Part shown: one piece after another, positions 42,024 to 50,029 of the stretch
Layout of the letters: each line of letters starts with the position of its first letter
Position numbering within the stretch: the first letter of the stretch is position 1
Assembly (NCBI GenBank): GCA_002350845.1
Contig: DEFL01000057.1
Coordinates: forward strand, 18,917-82,916
Direction: 5' to 3'
DNA length: 64,000 nt
Source of the DNA: Christensenella sp. UBA2853
GTDB lineage: Bacteria > Bacillota > Clostridia > Christensenellales > Aristaeellaceae
The notes under the pieces: generated by a model
What the model saw: the letters and a program-made list of their open reading frames with translations, nothing else
What the model was told of the DNA's origin: nothing
Database searches by the model: none
Translations under genes and position numbers: made by a program

Positions 42024-42962
42024 TTACCGGCTTCCCTTGTCGTACGGGATGCCTTCGGCCTTGGGCGCTGCGGAATTCGCAGAGAAGAAAATCAGCACAA
42101 TCAGGGAGATGATATACGGGAGCATATTGTACACCGTGCTCGGCAGGTTCAGATTGTTGAGCAGCGGGAAGCCCGTATACACATTGGAGAGCGAACGGAA
42201 GAGTCCGAAGAGCAGCGCAGCAAGCGCAATCTTCGTGGGCTTCCAGCCGCCGAAGATCATCACAGCCAGGGCCAGGAAACCAAAGCCGGCCACGCCGTTT
42301 TCAAACTTCCATTCGGAGACGCCGGCGGTGATGTACACCAGGCCGCCCAGTCCGCCCAGAAGGCCGGAGATCATGACGCCTGCATAGCGCATCTTCCGCA
42401 CATTGATGCCCACGGAGTCTGCTGCCTGGGGATGCTCGCCGCAGGCCATCAGACGCAGGCCGAAGCGCGTCTTATACAGGATGATGTAGGACAGAATCAG
42501 CAGGATCAGTGCCAGGGGCATGAACCAGTTGAATTCATAGCCGTTGACAATCAGGAAGTTCTTCTTGGCTGCAATGTACTGAATGGTGGAGGACGGATTA
42601 TTCGGGTTCTCAGCGGTGTTCAGGGCCTTGACGATAACGGTGGCCGCTGCGGTGCCCAGAAGGTTCATAGCGGTGCCGACCAGCGTCTGGTCCGCCTTGA
42701 AGTCAATGGCTGCGACAGCCAGCAGCAGGGAGTACAGAATGCCCATGAACATGGCCGCCAGAACGCAGACCACAAAGACCAGCCAGCCCGCGGTTCCGGC
42801 AGGCAGATACTTCATCATCAGCGCGCCGCCCAGCGCACCGAAGACCATGATGCCTTCCAGACCGATGTTGATGACGCCGGAATGCTCCGAGAAGCAGCCG
42901 CCCAGAGCGACGAGCATCAGGACGGAAGTAAATACGAGCATGTACTGAATCAGCAGGATCAT
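42024..42962 (-). CDS. Nucleoside ABC transporter permease (NupQ/YufQ type)
   Basis: A 312-residue permease of the BMP-associated branched group, with eight or more helices. The stretch EHSGVINIGLEGIMVFGALGGAL is typical of the YufQ/NupQ side. Its start overlaps the stop of the partner permease gene (ATGA). With the BMP binding protein and double ATPase upstream it forms a complete nucleoside importer. The adjacency to purine synthesis genes suggests purine nucleosides. Confidence 0.93.
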   Translation of the reverse strand: MILLIQYMLVFTSVLMLVALGGCFSEHSGVINIGLEGIMVFGALGGALMMKYLPAGTAGWLVFVVCVLAAMFMGILYSLLLAVAAIDFKADQTLVGTAMNLLGTAAATVIVKALNTAENPNNPSSTIQYIAAKKNFLIVNGYEFNWFMPLALILLILSYIILYKTRFGLRLMACGEHPQAADSVGINVRKMRYAGVMISGLLGGLGGLVYITAGVSEWKFENGVAGFGFLALAVMIFGGWKPTKIALAALLFGLFRSLSNVYTGFPLLNNLNLPSTVYNMLPYIISLIVLIFFSANSAAPKAEGIPYDKGSR

Positions 42963-44125
42963 GATGCCTTCCCTCCTTTTGCCATGCGGATCGCTTTCTC
43001 TTCGCGGCGGTCGAGCGACTTATTGAGTGTTGTCTTGAAGAAGAGCACAAAGCCGCAGAGATAAATAATCAGAGAAGAGATGAAATCAGAGATTTCGGCA
43101 GAGTAGACGCGCATGTCCAGGAAACTGCCGCCATCGGTGATATGCTGGATAAACAGCGAGGAGAAAATGGTGCCGATCGGATTGAGGCCGCCGAGGAAGG
43201 CAGCGGCAATGCCGTTAAAGCCCATGGAAGGAACCGAGGACTGCGTTACGCTCCACTGCTGAAGTCCGGTCAGGTACAGCATGGCTGCGCCGATACCGGC
43301 AAGGCCGCCGGCAATCGCCATGGTCAGGACGATATTCTTCCGATCCTGCATGCCGCAGTACTTGGCGGCATTCTTGTTCAGGCCTGTGGCCCGGAGCTCA
43401 TAGCCCAGGCGTGTCTTGTTAAGGAGAACCCACACGGCGATGGCCAGGAGTACGGCCAGAGGCAGGGCCAGACCGACGTACTTATTGTTGTTGAAGAGGT
43501 TTTCCAGGCCGAGCGACGGCATGATGGCGCCGGGATTCGCAACGGTGGTTGCCGTGCCGTCCACCATCACCAGATGTCTGGAAATAACATAGGTGTAGTT
43601 GGAGGTCGGCTCCTTGACGTTGGCCAGGAGCGTGTTGACCAGGTACAGGGTGATCCAGTTGAGCATGATGCAGGAAATGACCTCGTTGACGTTGCGGTAC
43701 GCCTTGAGGATACCGGAGATCGAACCGACCAGAGCACCGGCCAGAATCGAGGCGATCATGCACGGCAGCCAGCCCCAGCCGAGGCCGATCGCGCAGTAGA
43801 TGCACGCGCCGGCACCGGCGACATACTGTCCGGCTGCGCCGATATTGAAGAGCCCGACCTTATAGGCAAAGAGCACGGACAGGCTGCACATGAGCAGCGG
43901 CGCGGTCTTGACCAGGGTCATGCCCAGGTTTTTGATCTGGGTGGCCGGTTTGGAATAGGTCCAGAAATTCTTGACAATCGCGATAATGGCCTGACCTGCG
44001 CCGGCCGGGTTAATGATCAGCAGCGCAATATAGCCGATCAGGAGGCCGAGAAGAATACATACGAGCGAGGCGAGCAGTGTCTGGACGCTCGGTTTTCTAA
44101 GCAGCGGTGTACGTTCCTTCTGCAT
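42959..44125 (-). CDS. Nucleoside ABC transporter permease (NupP/YufP type)
   Basis: A 388-residue membrane permease of the same group, with the typical LFNIGAAGQYVAGAGACIYCAIGLGWGW segment and ALVGSISGILKAYRNVNEVISCIMLNWI loop. It follows the ATPase gene by two bases and overlaps the NupQ-type gene by four, so all three are translated together. Confidence 0.93.
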   Translation of the reverse strand: MQKERTPLLRKPSVQTLLASLVCILLGLLIGYIALLIINPAGAGQAIIAIVKNFWTYSKPATQIKNLGMTLVKTAPLLMCSLSVLFAYKVGLFNIGAAGQYVAGAGACIYCAIGLGWGWLPCMIASILAGALVGSISGILKAYRNVNEVISCIMLNWITLYLVNTLLANVKEPTSNYTYVISRHLVMVDGTATTVANPGAIMPSLGLENLFNNNKYVGLALPLAVLLAIAVWVLLNKTRLGYELRATGLNKNAAKYCGMQDRKNIVLTMAIAGGLAGIGAAMLYLTGLQQWSVTQSSVPSMGFNGIAAAFLGGLNPIGTIFSSLFIQHITDGGSFLDMRVYSAEISDFISSLIIYLCGFVLFFKTTLNKSLDRREEKAIRMAKGGKAS

Positions 44126-44127
44126 CG

Positions 44128-45675
44128 TCAGTCCTCCTTCCTTTCGCTGTCTCTCTTGGCGCCGGCCATGTAAAGACCCATTTCTTCAGGCGTGGTCTTC
44201 TTCGGGTCGAGTTCGCCGACGATTTCGCCTTCATACATGACCAGAATACGGTCGGACACATCCAGCACTTCGTCCATTTCCAGGGAGACGAGCAGCACGG
44301 CCTTGCCGGCATCGCGCTGGGCCACAATCTGACGGTGAATGTACTCGATGGCGCCGACATCCAGACCACGGGTCGGCTGCACAGCCACCAGCAGCACCGG
44401 ATCCTTGTCAATTTCGCGGGCGATGATCGCCTTCTGCTGGTTGCCGCCGGACATGGAACGCACCGTCGTGGCGGAACCCTGGCCGGAACGGATATCGTAC
44501 TGATCGATGAGCTTTTCGGAATACTTGCGGATATTGGGGCGCTTCATGAAGCCAATGACGGAGGAGAAGGCTTTCTCGAAGTACCGCTGGAGGATCATAT
44601 CATCCTCGAGTGTGAAGTCCAGCACCAGACCGTGCTTGTGGCGGTCTTCCGGAATATGGCTCATGCCGGACAGGCTGCGCTCGCGGATCGAAGCTTTGGT
44701 GATATCTTTTCCCTGCAGCTCCAGCTTGCCTTCCTTCAGCGGTTCCAGACCGGTGATGCCGTAGACCAGTTCGGTCTGGCCGTTGCCGTCAATGCCGGCA
44801 ATGCAGACGATCTCGCCCGCATGCACATCAAAGGAGACGCGATGCACGGCATCCTTGTGATGGGTGCGGCTGGCCACGCTGATGTTGTCCACATGAAGGA
44901 TGACATCGCCGGGATGGCATTCCTTTTTCTCGACATGGAAGTTGACGTTGCGGCCGACCATCATGGCGGAGAGATCTTCCATGGTGACATCTGCCGTATT
45001 CACCGTGCCGATGTACTTGCCCTTGCGAAGCACCGAGCAGCGGTCGGCGACGGCCATGATTTCTGCGAGCTTATGGCTGATGAACAGGATGGACTTGCCC
45101 TCGGCACGGAGATTTCTCATGATCTGCATGAGTTCATCAATCTCCTGGGGCGTCAGAACGGCAGTCGGTTCGTCAAAGATCAGGATTTCATTGTCGCGGT
45201 AGAGCATCTTCAGGATTTCCGTGCGCTGCTGCATGCCGACGGTGATATCCGAAATCTTTGCATCCGGATCCACCTGCAGGCCATAGCGCTCAGACAGTTC
45301 CACAACGCGTCTGCGCGCTTCATCCTTTTTGAGGAGACCGAACTTGCTGGTCGGTTCCACGCCGAGAATGATGTTGTCCAGAACCGTGAAGCATTCTACC
45401 AGCTTGAAGTGCTGATGCACCATGCCGATCCCCAGGGCGTTGGCATCATTCGGGTCGTTGATCTTGACGACCTGACCGTCCTTCTTGATGACACCTTCCT
45501 CGGGCTGATACAGTCCGAAGAGCACGCTCATCAGGGTGGACTTGCCTGCACCGTTCTCTCCGAGCAGTGCGTGGATTTCGCCCTTTCTCAGCTGCAGGGT
45601 GATGTTGTCGTTGGCGATAATGCCGGGAAAGCGCTTGGTAATATTCAGCATTTCAATCGCATATTCGCTTCCCAA
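44128..45675 (-). CDS. Nucleoside ABC transporter ATPase, two-domain (NupO/YufO type)
   Basis: A 515-residue protein with two fused ATPase domains. The first has Walker A GENGAGKST near residue 40 and Walker B ILIFDEPTAVLTPQ. The second has SGGNQQKAIIAREI but a degenerate Walker A (AGIDGNGQTEL), as usual for this family (one active site). The start is best placed at TTG 45675, which has AAGGAGGG 7 bases upstream; the longer frame from ATG 45717 has no ribosome site. Confidence 0.93.
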   Translation of the reverse strand: MGSEYAIEMLNITKRFPGIIANDNITLQLRKGEIHALLGENGAGKSTLMSVLFGLYQPEEGVIKKDGQVVKINDPNDANALGIGMVHQHFKLVECFTVLDNIILGVEPTSKFGLLKKDEARRRVVELSERYGLQVDPDAKISDITVGMQQRTEILKMLYRDNEILIFDEPTAVLTPQEIDELMQIMRNLRAEGKSILFISHKLAEIMAVADRCSVLRKGKYIGTVNTADVTMEDLSAMMVGRNVNFHVEKKECHPGDVILHVDNISVASRTHHKDAVHRVSFDVHAGEIVCIAGIDGNGQTELVYGITGLEPLKEGKLELQGKDITKASIRERSLSGMSHIPEDRHKHGLVLDFTLEDDMILQRYFEKAFSSVIGFMKRPNIRKYSEKLIDQYDIRSGQGSATTVRSMSGGNQQKAIIAREIDKDPVLLVAVQPTRGLDVGAIEYIHRQIVAQRDAGKAVLLVSLEMDEVLDVSDRILVMYEGEIVGELDPKKTTPEEMGLYMAGAKRDSERKED

Positions 45676-45722
45676 TTCGCAGCCCTCCTTTGTTTTTCCG
45701 GCAGAGCCGGTCTGCAAATTCT

Positions 45723-45774
45723 GACAAAAACCCCCGATTGGCCTTGGTTGGAAGGATCCACGGGGGCTTTTGTC
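45723..45774 (-). other. Long intercistronic stem-loop between bmp and ATPase genes
   Basis: GACAAAA-CCCCCG (45723-45736) pairs with CGGGGG-TTTTGTC (45761-45774) with one mismatch. Its descending arm ends in a short T run, so it may be a partial terminator that lowers expression of the transporter genes below that of the binding protein. Confidence 0.5.
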
Positions 45775-45779
45775 AAAAT

Positions 45780-45801
45780 CCCGGAGGGAGGACCCTCCGG
45801 G
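45780..45801 (-). other. Intercistronic hairpin directly after the BMP gene
   Basis: CCCGGAGGG pairs perfectly with CCCTCCGGG around AGGA, only 9 bases after the stop codon; on the minus strand ATTTTG follows. A stabilising 3' end for the binding-protein message is likely. Confidence 0.6.
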
Positions 45802-45809
45802 ACATGCAA

Positions 45810-46922
45810 TTACTTCACAGCACCGCGGTCGTTGACCGTCACAGTGGTAGCGGGCATTGCTTCGATAGCATTGGACACGGTGATTTCGCCGTTGAACATC
45901 TTGCTGACCAGAGCAGCATAGTCGTCAGCGGTGAAGCCGTCAGCATACTGGGTGGAAGGAGCGATCTGCACATAGTTGGCAGCAGGATCTTCGCCAACCA
46001 GGCCCAGGTTTGCAACCTGTCCGCCATAGTTTGCCCAGTTGCCGGCTGCGATTTCAGCCAGCATGGTGTTCACGGTGGCAGCCAGACCCTTCATAGCGCT
46101 GGTGACCGTCAGGCCTTCGCCGTACTGACCGTCGATGATGGCAGCCTGGTCAACGTCAACGCCGATAACCTTTGCGCCTTCAACCTTGGCAGCAGCTTCA
46201 GCAGCGGAGGAATAGATGCCGCCGCCGCAGGCAAACACGACCTGCACGCCCAGGGTCTGATACCAGTTGTCCATGTAAGCAGTGATGTCGGCATCGCCAT
46301 AGAACTGGTTGCCGTACACATACTCGATGACCACATCGCCAGCCTTGCCCAGTTCGACAGCGGCAGCGTCAGCGCCCTGCACGAAACCGAAGCCATAGCG
46401 GACAACAGCGGGAACGGCCATGCCGCCCAGGAAGCCCAGATGGGTGTAGCCCAGCTTCACAGCTGCATAACCAGCCATATAGCCGCACAGTTCTTCCTGA
46501 TACACAGCGCAGTACACGTTGGAAGCAGGTTCAACAGGAGTGTCTTCGTTTTCTTTCTTCAGATCGAAAGCACTCACGTCGAGAGCGATGAACTTGGTGT
46601 CGGGGTATTCAGCCTGCACTTCGGCAACAGTTGCACCGAAAGCAAATCCAGGCAGAACGAGCACGTTGTAGTCTTCGTCAACAGCCTTCTCGACCATGGC
46701 AACACGCTCAGCGGTGGAGTCACCGGCGGGCTTGTAGTAGGTGAAATCGACGCCGTTTGCTTCGCAGTAGGCCTTGGCAGCCTCATAGGTGGTCTGGTTG
46801 AAGGACTGGTCCGTGATGTCGCCGTAGTCGGTGATCATGGCAACACGCATATCCTCTGCCAGAGCAGCAAACGCTGTCATGCACAGTGCCAGGGACAGGA
46901 GAAGGGCAAGTACCTTTTTCAT
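45810..46922 (-). CDS. BMP family nucleoside-binding protein
   Basis: A 370-residue basic-membrane-protein-family ligand binder (MRVAMITDYGDITDQSFNQTTYEAAKAYCEANG; GYMAGYAAVKLGYTHLGFLGGMAVPAVVRYGFGFVQGADAAA). It delivers nucleosides to the NupOPQ-type transporter encoded downstream. The signal peptide (MKKVLALLLSLALCMTAFAALA-ED) ends in a signal peptidase I site; the only Cys is preceded by Leu and does not make a good lipobox. BMP proteins of Firmicutes are normally lipoproteins, so this is odd. A TATAAT -10 box lies at 46990-46995. ATG 46922 follows AAGGAGGAAATT. Confidence 0.93.
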   Translation of the reverse strand: MKKVLALLLSLALCMTAFAALAEDMRVAMITDYGDITDQSFNQTTYEAAKAYCEANGVDFTYYKPAGDSTAERVAMVEKAVDEDYNVLVLPGFAFGATVAEVQAEYPDTKFIALDVSAFDLKKENEDTPVEPASNVYCAVYQEELCGYMAGYAAVKLGYTHLGFLGGMAVPAVVRYGFGFVQGADAAAVELGKAGDVVIEYVYGNQFYGDADITAYMDNWYQTLGVQVVFACGGGIYSSAAEAAAKVEGAKVIGVDVDQAAIIDGQYGEGLTVTSAMKGLAATVNTMLAEIAAGNWANYGGQVANLGLVGEDPAANYVQIAPSTQYADGFTADDYAALVSKMFNGEITVSNAIEAMPATTVTVNDRGAVK

Positions 46923-47062
46923 TGGAATTTCCTCCTTTTTATGTCCGAAATTCAACTGATGCGTCTATGTATCAGCTGTTTCTTATTTAATTATACCATA
47001 TTCTTTTCTTCACGAAAAGAGATACCCTTCGACGAATTTTGAGAGACGTTCGTCCTAACCAA

Positions 47063-47755
47063 TCACTGCATCAGAAAGGTCATGGTCACTGTGGCCGAGT
47101 AGCTCAGAGAGTTGGAGACAATCTGCGTGCCGGCGCCTTTGTCCATGGATGCTTCACTTCTGGCCACCAGGGCGCCGCCGTAATCCCCGTAGTTTTCCTC
47201 GACCAGCACCAGTTCACCCAGGATTCTTCCGCAGCCCAGCGCCATCAGTTCCGCCTTTCTGCGGCCTTCCTTGATGGCGGTGACCAGCGCCTGGTCATAC
47301 GCGGCTGAGGCCTGGGACGACTGGAAGGACACACCGTCACAGGTGCTGGCCCCGGAGGCGAGCGCGAGGTCGATCATCTCCCCTGTCCGGTCCAGATCTT
47401 TCACCAGCACATTCAGCACATGATTGACCTGATAGCCCAGCACTTTCTCCATGTCACTCGAGGAATAGTCATACATCGGGCTCACATAGTAATACGATGT
47501 CGTGATGTCCCCTGCCTGAATCCCTGCATTCGTCAGTGCGGTCTTGAGCGCTTCCACCGCGGTTGCGTTTTCTGCAGACGCCCTGGCCGCGTCATCGGCC
47601 GTAGAGCGCACGCCGAGGGACAGAATCGCACGGTCCGCTTCCACACTGACTGTGGCCGTTCCTGTCACAACGATTTTCCTGGTTTCCTCTGCCGTGGCCG
47701 CAGCCGTCAGCAGAAGGCACAGTGCAAGGAGAAGCGCGAAAATTCTGTTTTTCAT
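47063..47755 (-). CDS. Exported SIMPL-domain protein (DUF541)
   Basis: A 230-residue exported protein with a signal peptide (KNRIFALLLALCLLLTAAATA-EE) and a SIMPL/DUF541 domain (KIVVTGTATVSVEADRAILSLGV ... AIKEGRRKAELMALGCGRILGELVLVEE). Members are often found in the cell envelope and have been linked to oxidative-stress tolerance, but the molecular function is unknown. Start follows AAAGAGGAAAC. It stands alone between the bmp promoter and the YitT gene. Confidence 0.88.
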   Translation of the reverse strand: MKNRIFALLLALCLLLTAAATAEETRKIVVTGTATVSVEADRAILSLGVRSTADDAARASAENATAVEALKTALTNAGIQAGDITTSYYYVSPMYDYSSSDMEKVLGYQVNHVLNVLVKDLDRTGEMIDLALASGASTCDGVSFQSSQASAAYDQALVTAIKEGRRKAELMALGCGRILGELVLVEENYGDYGGALVARSEASMDKGAGTQIVSNSLSYSATVTMTFLMQ

Positions 47756-47827
47756 CGTTTGTTTCCTCTTTCTTTCACTGTTCTGTTTATCCTGTACGGA
47801 AGACGCTGGGTCTTCCGGAAGGTGCGT

Positions 47828-48694
47828 TTACCGTTCGTCCCTGAAACTCGAGAAGCCCTCGCCGAGCGCCTCATAGGCCTCCGTGACGAACATGAAGGCA
47901 CTCTCGTCCTCTTCCTGCACGATCTTTTTGATGGTGCTCAGCTCATTTCTTGACACCACGCTCATCACCACGGGCCGCTCTTCCTTGGACCAGGCACCGC
48001 GCGCCTTGAGTTGGGTCGCCCCGCGGTTCATCTCCGTGAGAATCCGTTCGGACACTTTTTCCCACGCATCGGAGATGATAAAGCAGGCCTTGTCAGCCGT
48101 CAGGCCGATGAGCACGGCGTCGATCATTTTGGAGGAGGCATAGATATCGATGATGGCATAGAGTGCTTCATTGGCGCCGATGAACACGGCTGCCGCGACA
48201 ATGACAATGAAGTCCATGGCGAAGAGAAGGACACCCACTGAGAGGAAGCTGATATGCTTATGCAGAAGTCTTGCCATCATATCCGTGCCGCCGGTGGTCG
48301 CTCCGCCGCGCATGATCATGCCCAGGCCCACGCCCAGGAGAATGCCGCCGAAAAGCGTCGCCAGGAGCGGATCCTCCGTCATCGGGGCAAACGGCAGAAG
48401 GTCAATGGAGAGCGAAAAGAGCGTCATGGCGATCAGGCTGCGGAAGGCAAACACGGGACCCATCTGCCGGTAGCTGAGAATAAACAGCGGGATATTGAGC
48501 ACCAGGCTCACCGTACCGACCGGCCAGGAGAACAGGTGATGGCAGATAATGCCCACACCGGTCAGGCCGCCCGGGGCAATCCCGCACGGGATCAGAAACA
48601 GCGGGTAGGCCATGCCGCCGATCAGGCAGCCGACGATGATATGGAGATAGGCATAGAAGACTTCTTTTTTCATGGTTTTCAGATGCTGAAACAT
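47828..48694 (-). CDS. YitT family membrane protein
   Basis: A 288-residue protein with five or six membrane helices (residues 8-170, including LFLIPCGIAPGGLTGVGIICHHLF and GLGMIMRGGATTGGTDMMARLL) and a C-terminal cytoplasmic DUF2179 domain (CFIISDAWEKVSERILTEMNRGATQLKARGAW). The family is widespread in Firmicutes with no proven function. The start at 48694 has only a weak GAGAG site; ATG 48673 is possible but has none. Confidence 0.9.
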   Translation of the reverse strand: MFQHLKTMKKEVFYAYLHIIVGCLIGGMAYPLFLIPCGIAPGGLTGVGIICHHLFSWPVGTVSLVLNIPLFILSYRQMGPVFAFRSLIAMTLFSLSIDLLPFAPMTEDPLLATLFGGILLGVGLGMIMRGGATTGGTDMMARLLHKHISFLSVGVLLFAMDFIVIVAAAVFIGANEALYAIIDIYASSKMIDAVLIGLTADKACFIISDAWEKVSERILTEMNRGATQLKARGAWSKEERPVVMSVVSRNELSTIKKIVQEEDESAFMFVTEAYEALGEGFSSFRDER

Positions 48695-48728
48695 GTTGCT
48701 CTCTGGGACCTTTCATCATAGAGTGGGA

Positions 48729-49358
48729 TCAGGTTTCGGGAGGGTATGCCTGCAGGTCAAACCGGTTGAGGCGCTCTCTGCGTTCTTTCCAGTCCGGGAG
48801 AAGTGCCGTCATTTCCGCATGGAAGGCCGGCGAATGGTCCGGGTGGTGCAGATGGCAGAGTTCATGGACCAGAATATATTCCACGCATTCCGGCGGCACC
48901 TTGCAGAGGTTGGCTGCGAGGGTCACGGTGGCCGTGGCGTGCTGGCAGGATCCCCACTGGCTCTTCGTATCGCGGAAGCGCAGTTCATGGACCCTGACGC
49001 CCATCCTCTTCTCCCACTGCGGGAGAAGATGACAGATCAGTTCCGTAAGCCGCTCTGCGCGCCAGCGGATGAACGCCTTCCCGCTGGGCACACCGCGCTC
49101 TCCGAGCGTCACTCTCTCCCCGAGGCACGGATGGTTTTCCCCGGGCAGGTACGACGGATGCCAGGCGTCCATGTGGACAGCATGCGCGCGGATCCACTCC
49201 TCGTTGTCCTCAAGGAACTCCTGGATCTGCCGCCTCCCCGCCCAAGGCGGAAGCGTCAGGGTCAGCGAGTCCTTTCCCTTATGGGCTGTCATGGAAAGCC
49301 GCCGGGCGTTGGCGCGGCGCACCAGATGGATCAGGTACCCGTTATACTGGAAATACAT
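48729..49358 (-). CDS. DUF45/YgjP-type metal-dependent hydrolase, copy 1
   Basis: A 209-residue protein of the YgjP/DUF45 family of zincin-like hydrolases. The metal site is VHELCHLHHPDHSPAF near residue 170 (HExxH followed by a third His), and the RFRDTKSQWGSC block before it is the family signature. Its substrate is unknown. It overlaps the end of a related gene upstream by 17 bases. Confidence 0.9.
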   Translation of the reverse strand: MYFQYNGYLIHLVRRANARRLSMTAHKGKDSLTLTLPPWAGRRQIQEFLEDNEEWIRAHAVHMDAWHPSYLPGENHPCLGERVTLGERGVPSGKAFIRWRAERLTELICHLLPQWEKRMGVRVHELRFRDTKSQWGSCQHATATVTLAANLCKVPPECVEYILVHELCHLHHPDHSPAFHAEMTALLPDWKERRERLNRFDLQAYPPET

Positions 49359-49911
49359 GTCTCACGCCTTCCCTCCGTGTGCGAAGGATGCCTTCCTGAA
49401 ACGCCCAGGAGGGCATCAGTTCGGTCATGCGCTGCCAGAAGACCGGCGCATGGGTCGGCTCCTCAAAGTGATTGAGCTCATGGAGGATACATTCGTCCAC
49501 AACCTCGGGCGGCATCCAGCACAACGCTTTATTGAGGCGGATCATTCCGGTTTCCCGCACACAGGTGCCCCAGACGCCGGCGGGACACTCGAGCGTCCAT
49601 GTGCACGAGTGCACCCGGGTCCTCTCCATCAGTTCCGGAAGGCGAGAACGGATATGCGCTTCCAGCGCCTCCCGGCAGAAGGCGCGGGGCGATTCCCTGT
49701 CCATTTCCGGGACAGGATGGCCAAGCACACAGGGTGCGGCGGCGCGGGCAGACTGCCTTCCCTGCAGGAAAAGCTCTGCGGCTTTTTCCGGCGCTCCGAG
49801 CGGAACAGACAGGACAAAAAAAGACTCCGACCTGCGTTCGAGCCGGATCGCTCCGAGATATGGTTCCTCGAGGACACGGACTTTTGCGCCCTCAAAGAAG
49901 ACATGTCTCAC
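49342..49911 (-). CDS. DUF45/YgjP-type metal-dependent hydrolase, diverged copy 2
   Basis: A 189-residue paralogue of the next gene. The metal site is kept as LHELNHFEEPTHAPVFW, and ECPAGVWGTCVRETGMIRLNKAL stands where copy 1 has the SQWGSC block. The N-terminal half is far less similar. The two genes overlap by 17 bases and are surely co-transcribed, perhaps making a heteromer or two specificities. The start has no strong ribosome site in view. Confidence 0.8.
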   Translation of the reverse strand: MRHVFFEGAKVRVLEEPYLGAIRLERRSESFFVLSVPLGAPEKAAELFLQGRQSARAAAPCVLGHPVPEMDRESPRAFCREALEAHIRSRLPELMERTRVHSCTWTLECPAGVWGTCVRETGMIRLNKALCWMPPEVVDECILHELNHFEEPTHAPVFWQRMTELMPSWAFQEGILRTRREGVRHVFPV

Positions 49912-49986
49912 CGTCTCACCTCATTTCCATGTGCGGAGAGTGTAGCACAGTCATTTCCGCATGTCAAATAAACCATTTTTCCACAG

Positions 49987-50009
49987 AAAAAGCCCGGCCG
50001 AAGCCGGGC
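49987..50009 (-). terminator. Terminator of the pyrR-uraA unit
   Basis: GCCCGGC-CGAA-GCCGGGC is followed on the minus strand by five T residues, 20 bases after the uraA stop. Confidence 0.85.
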
Positions 50010-50029
50010 GGAAATGCCTTGAAAACGGA

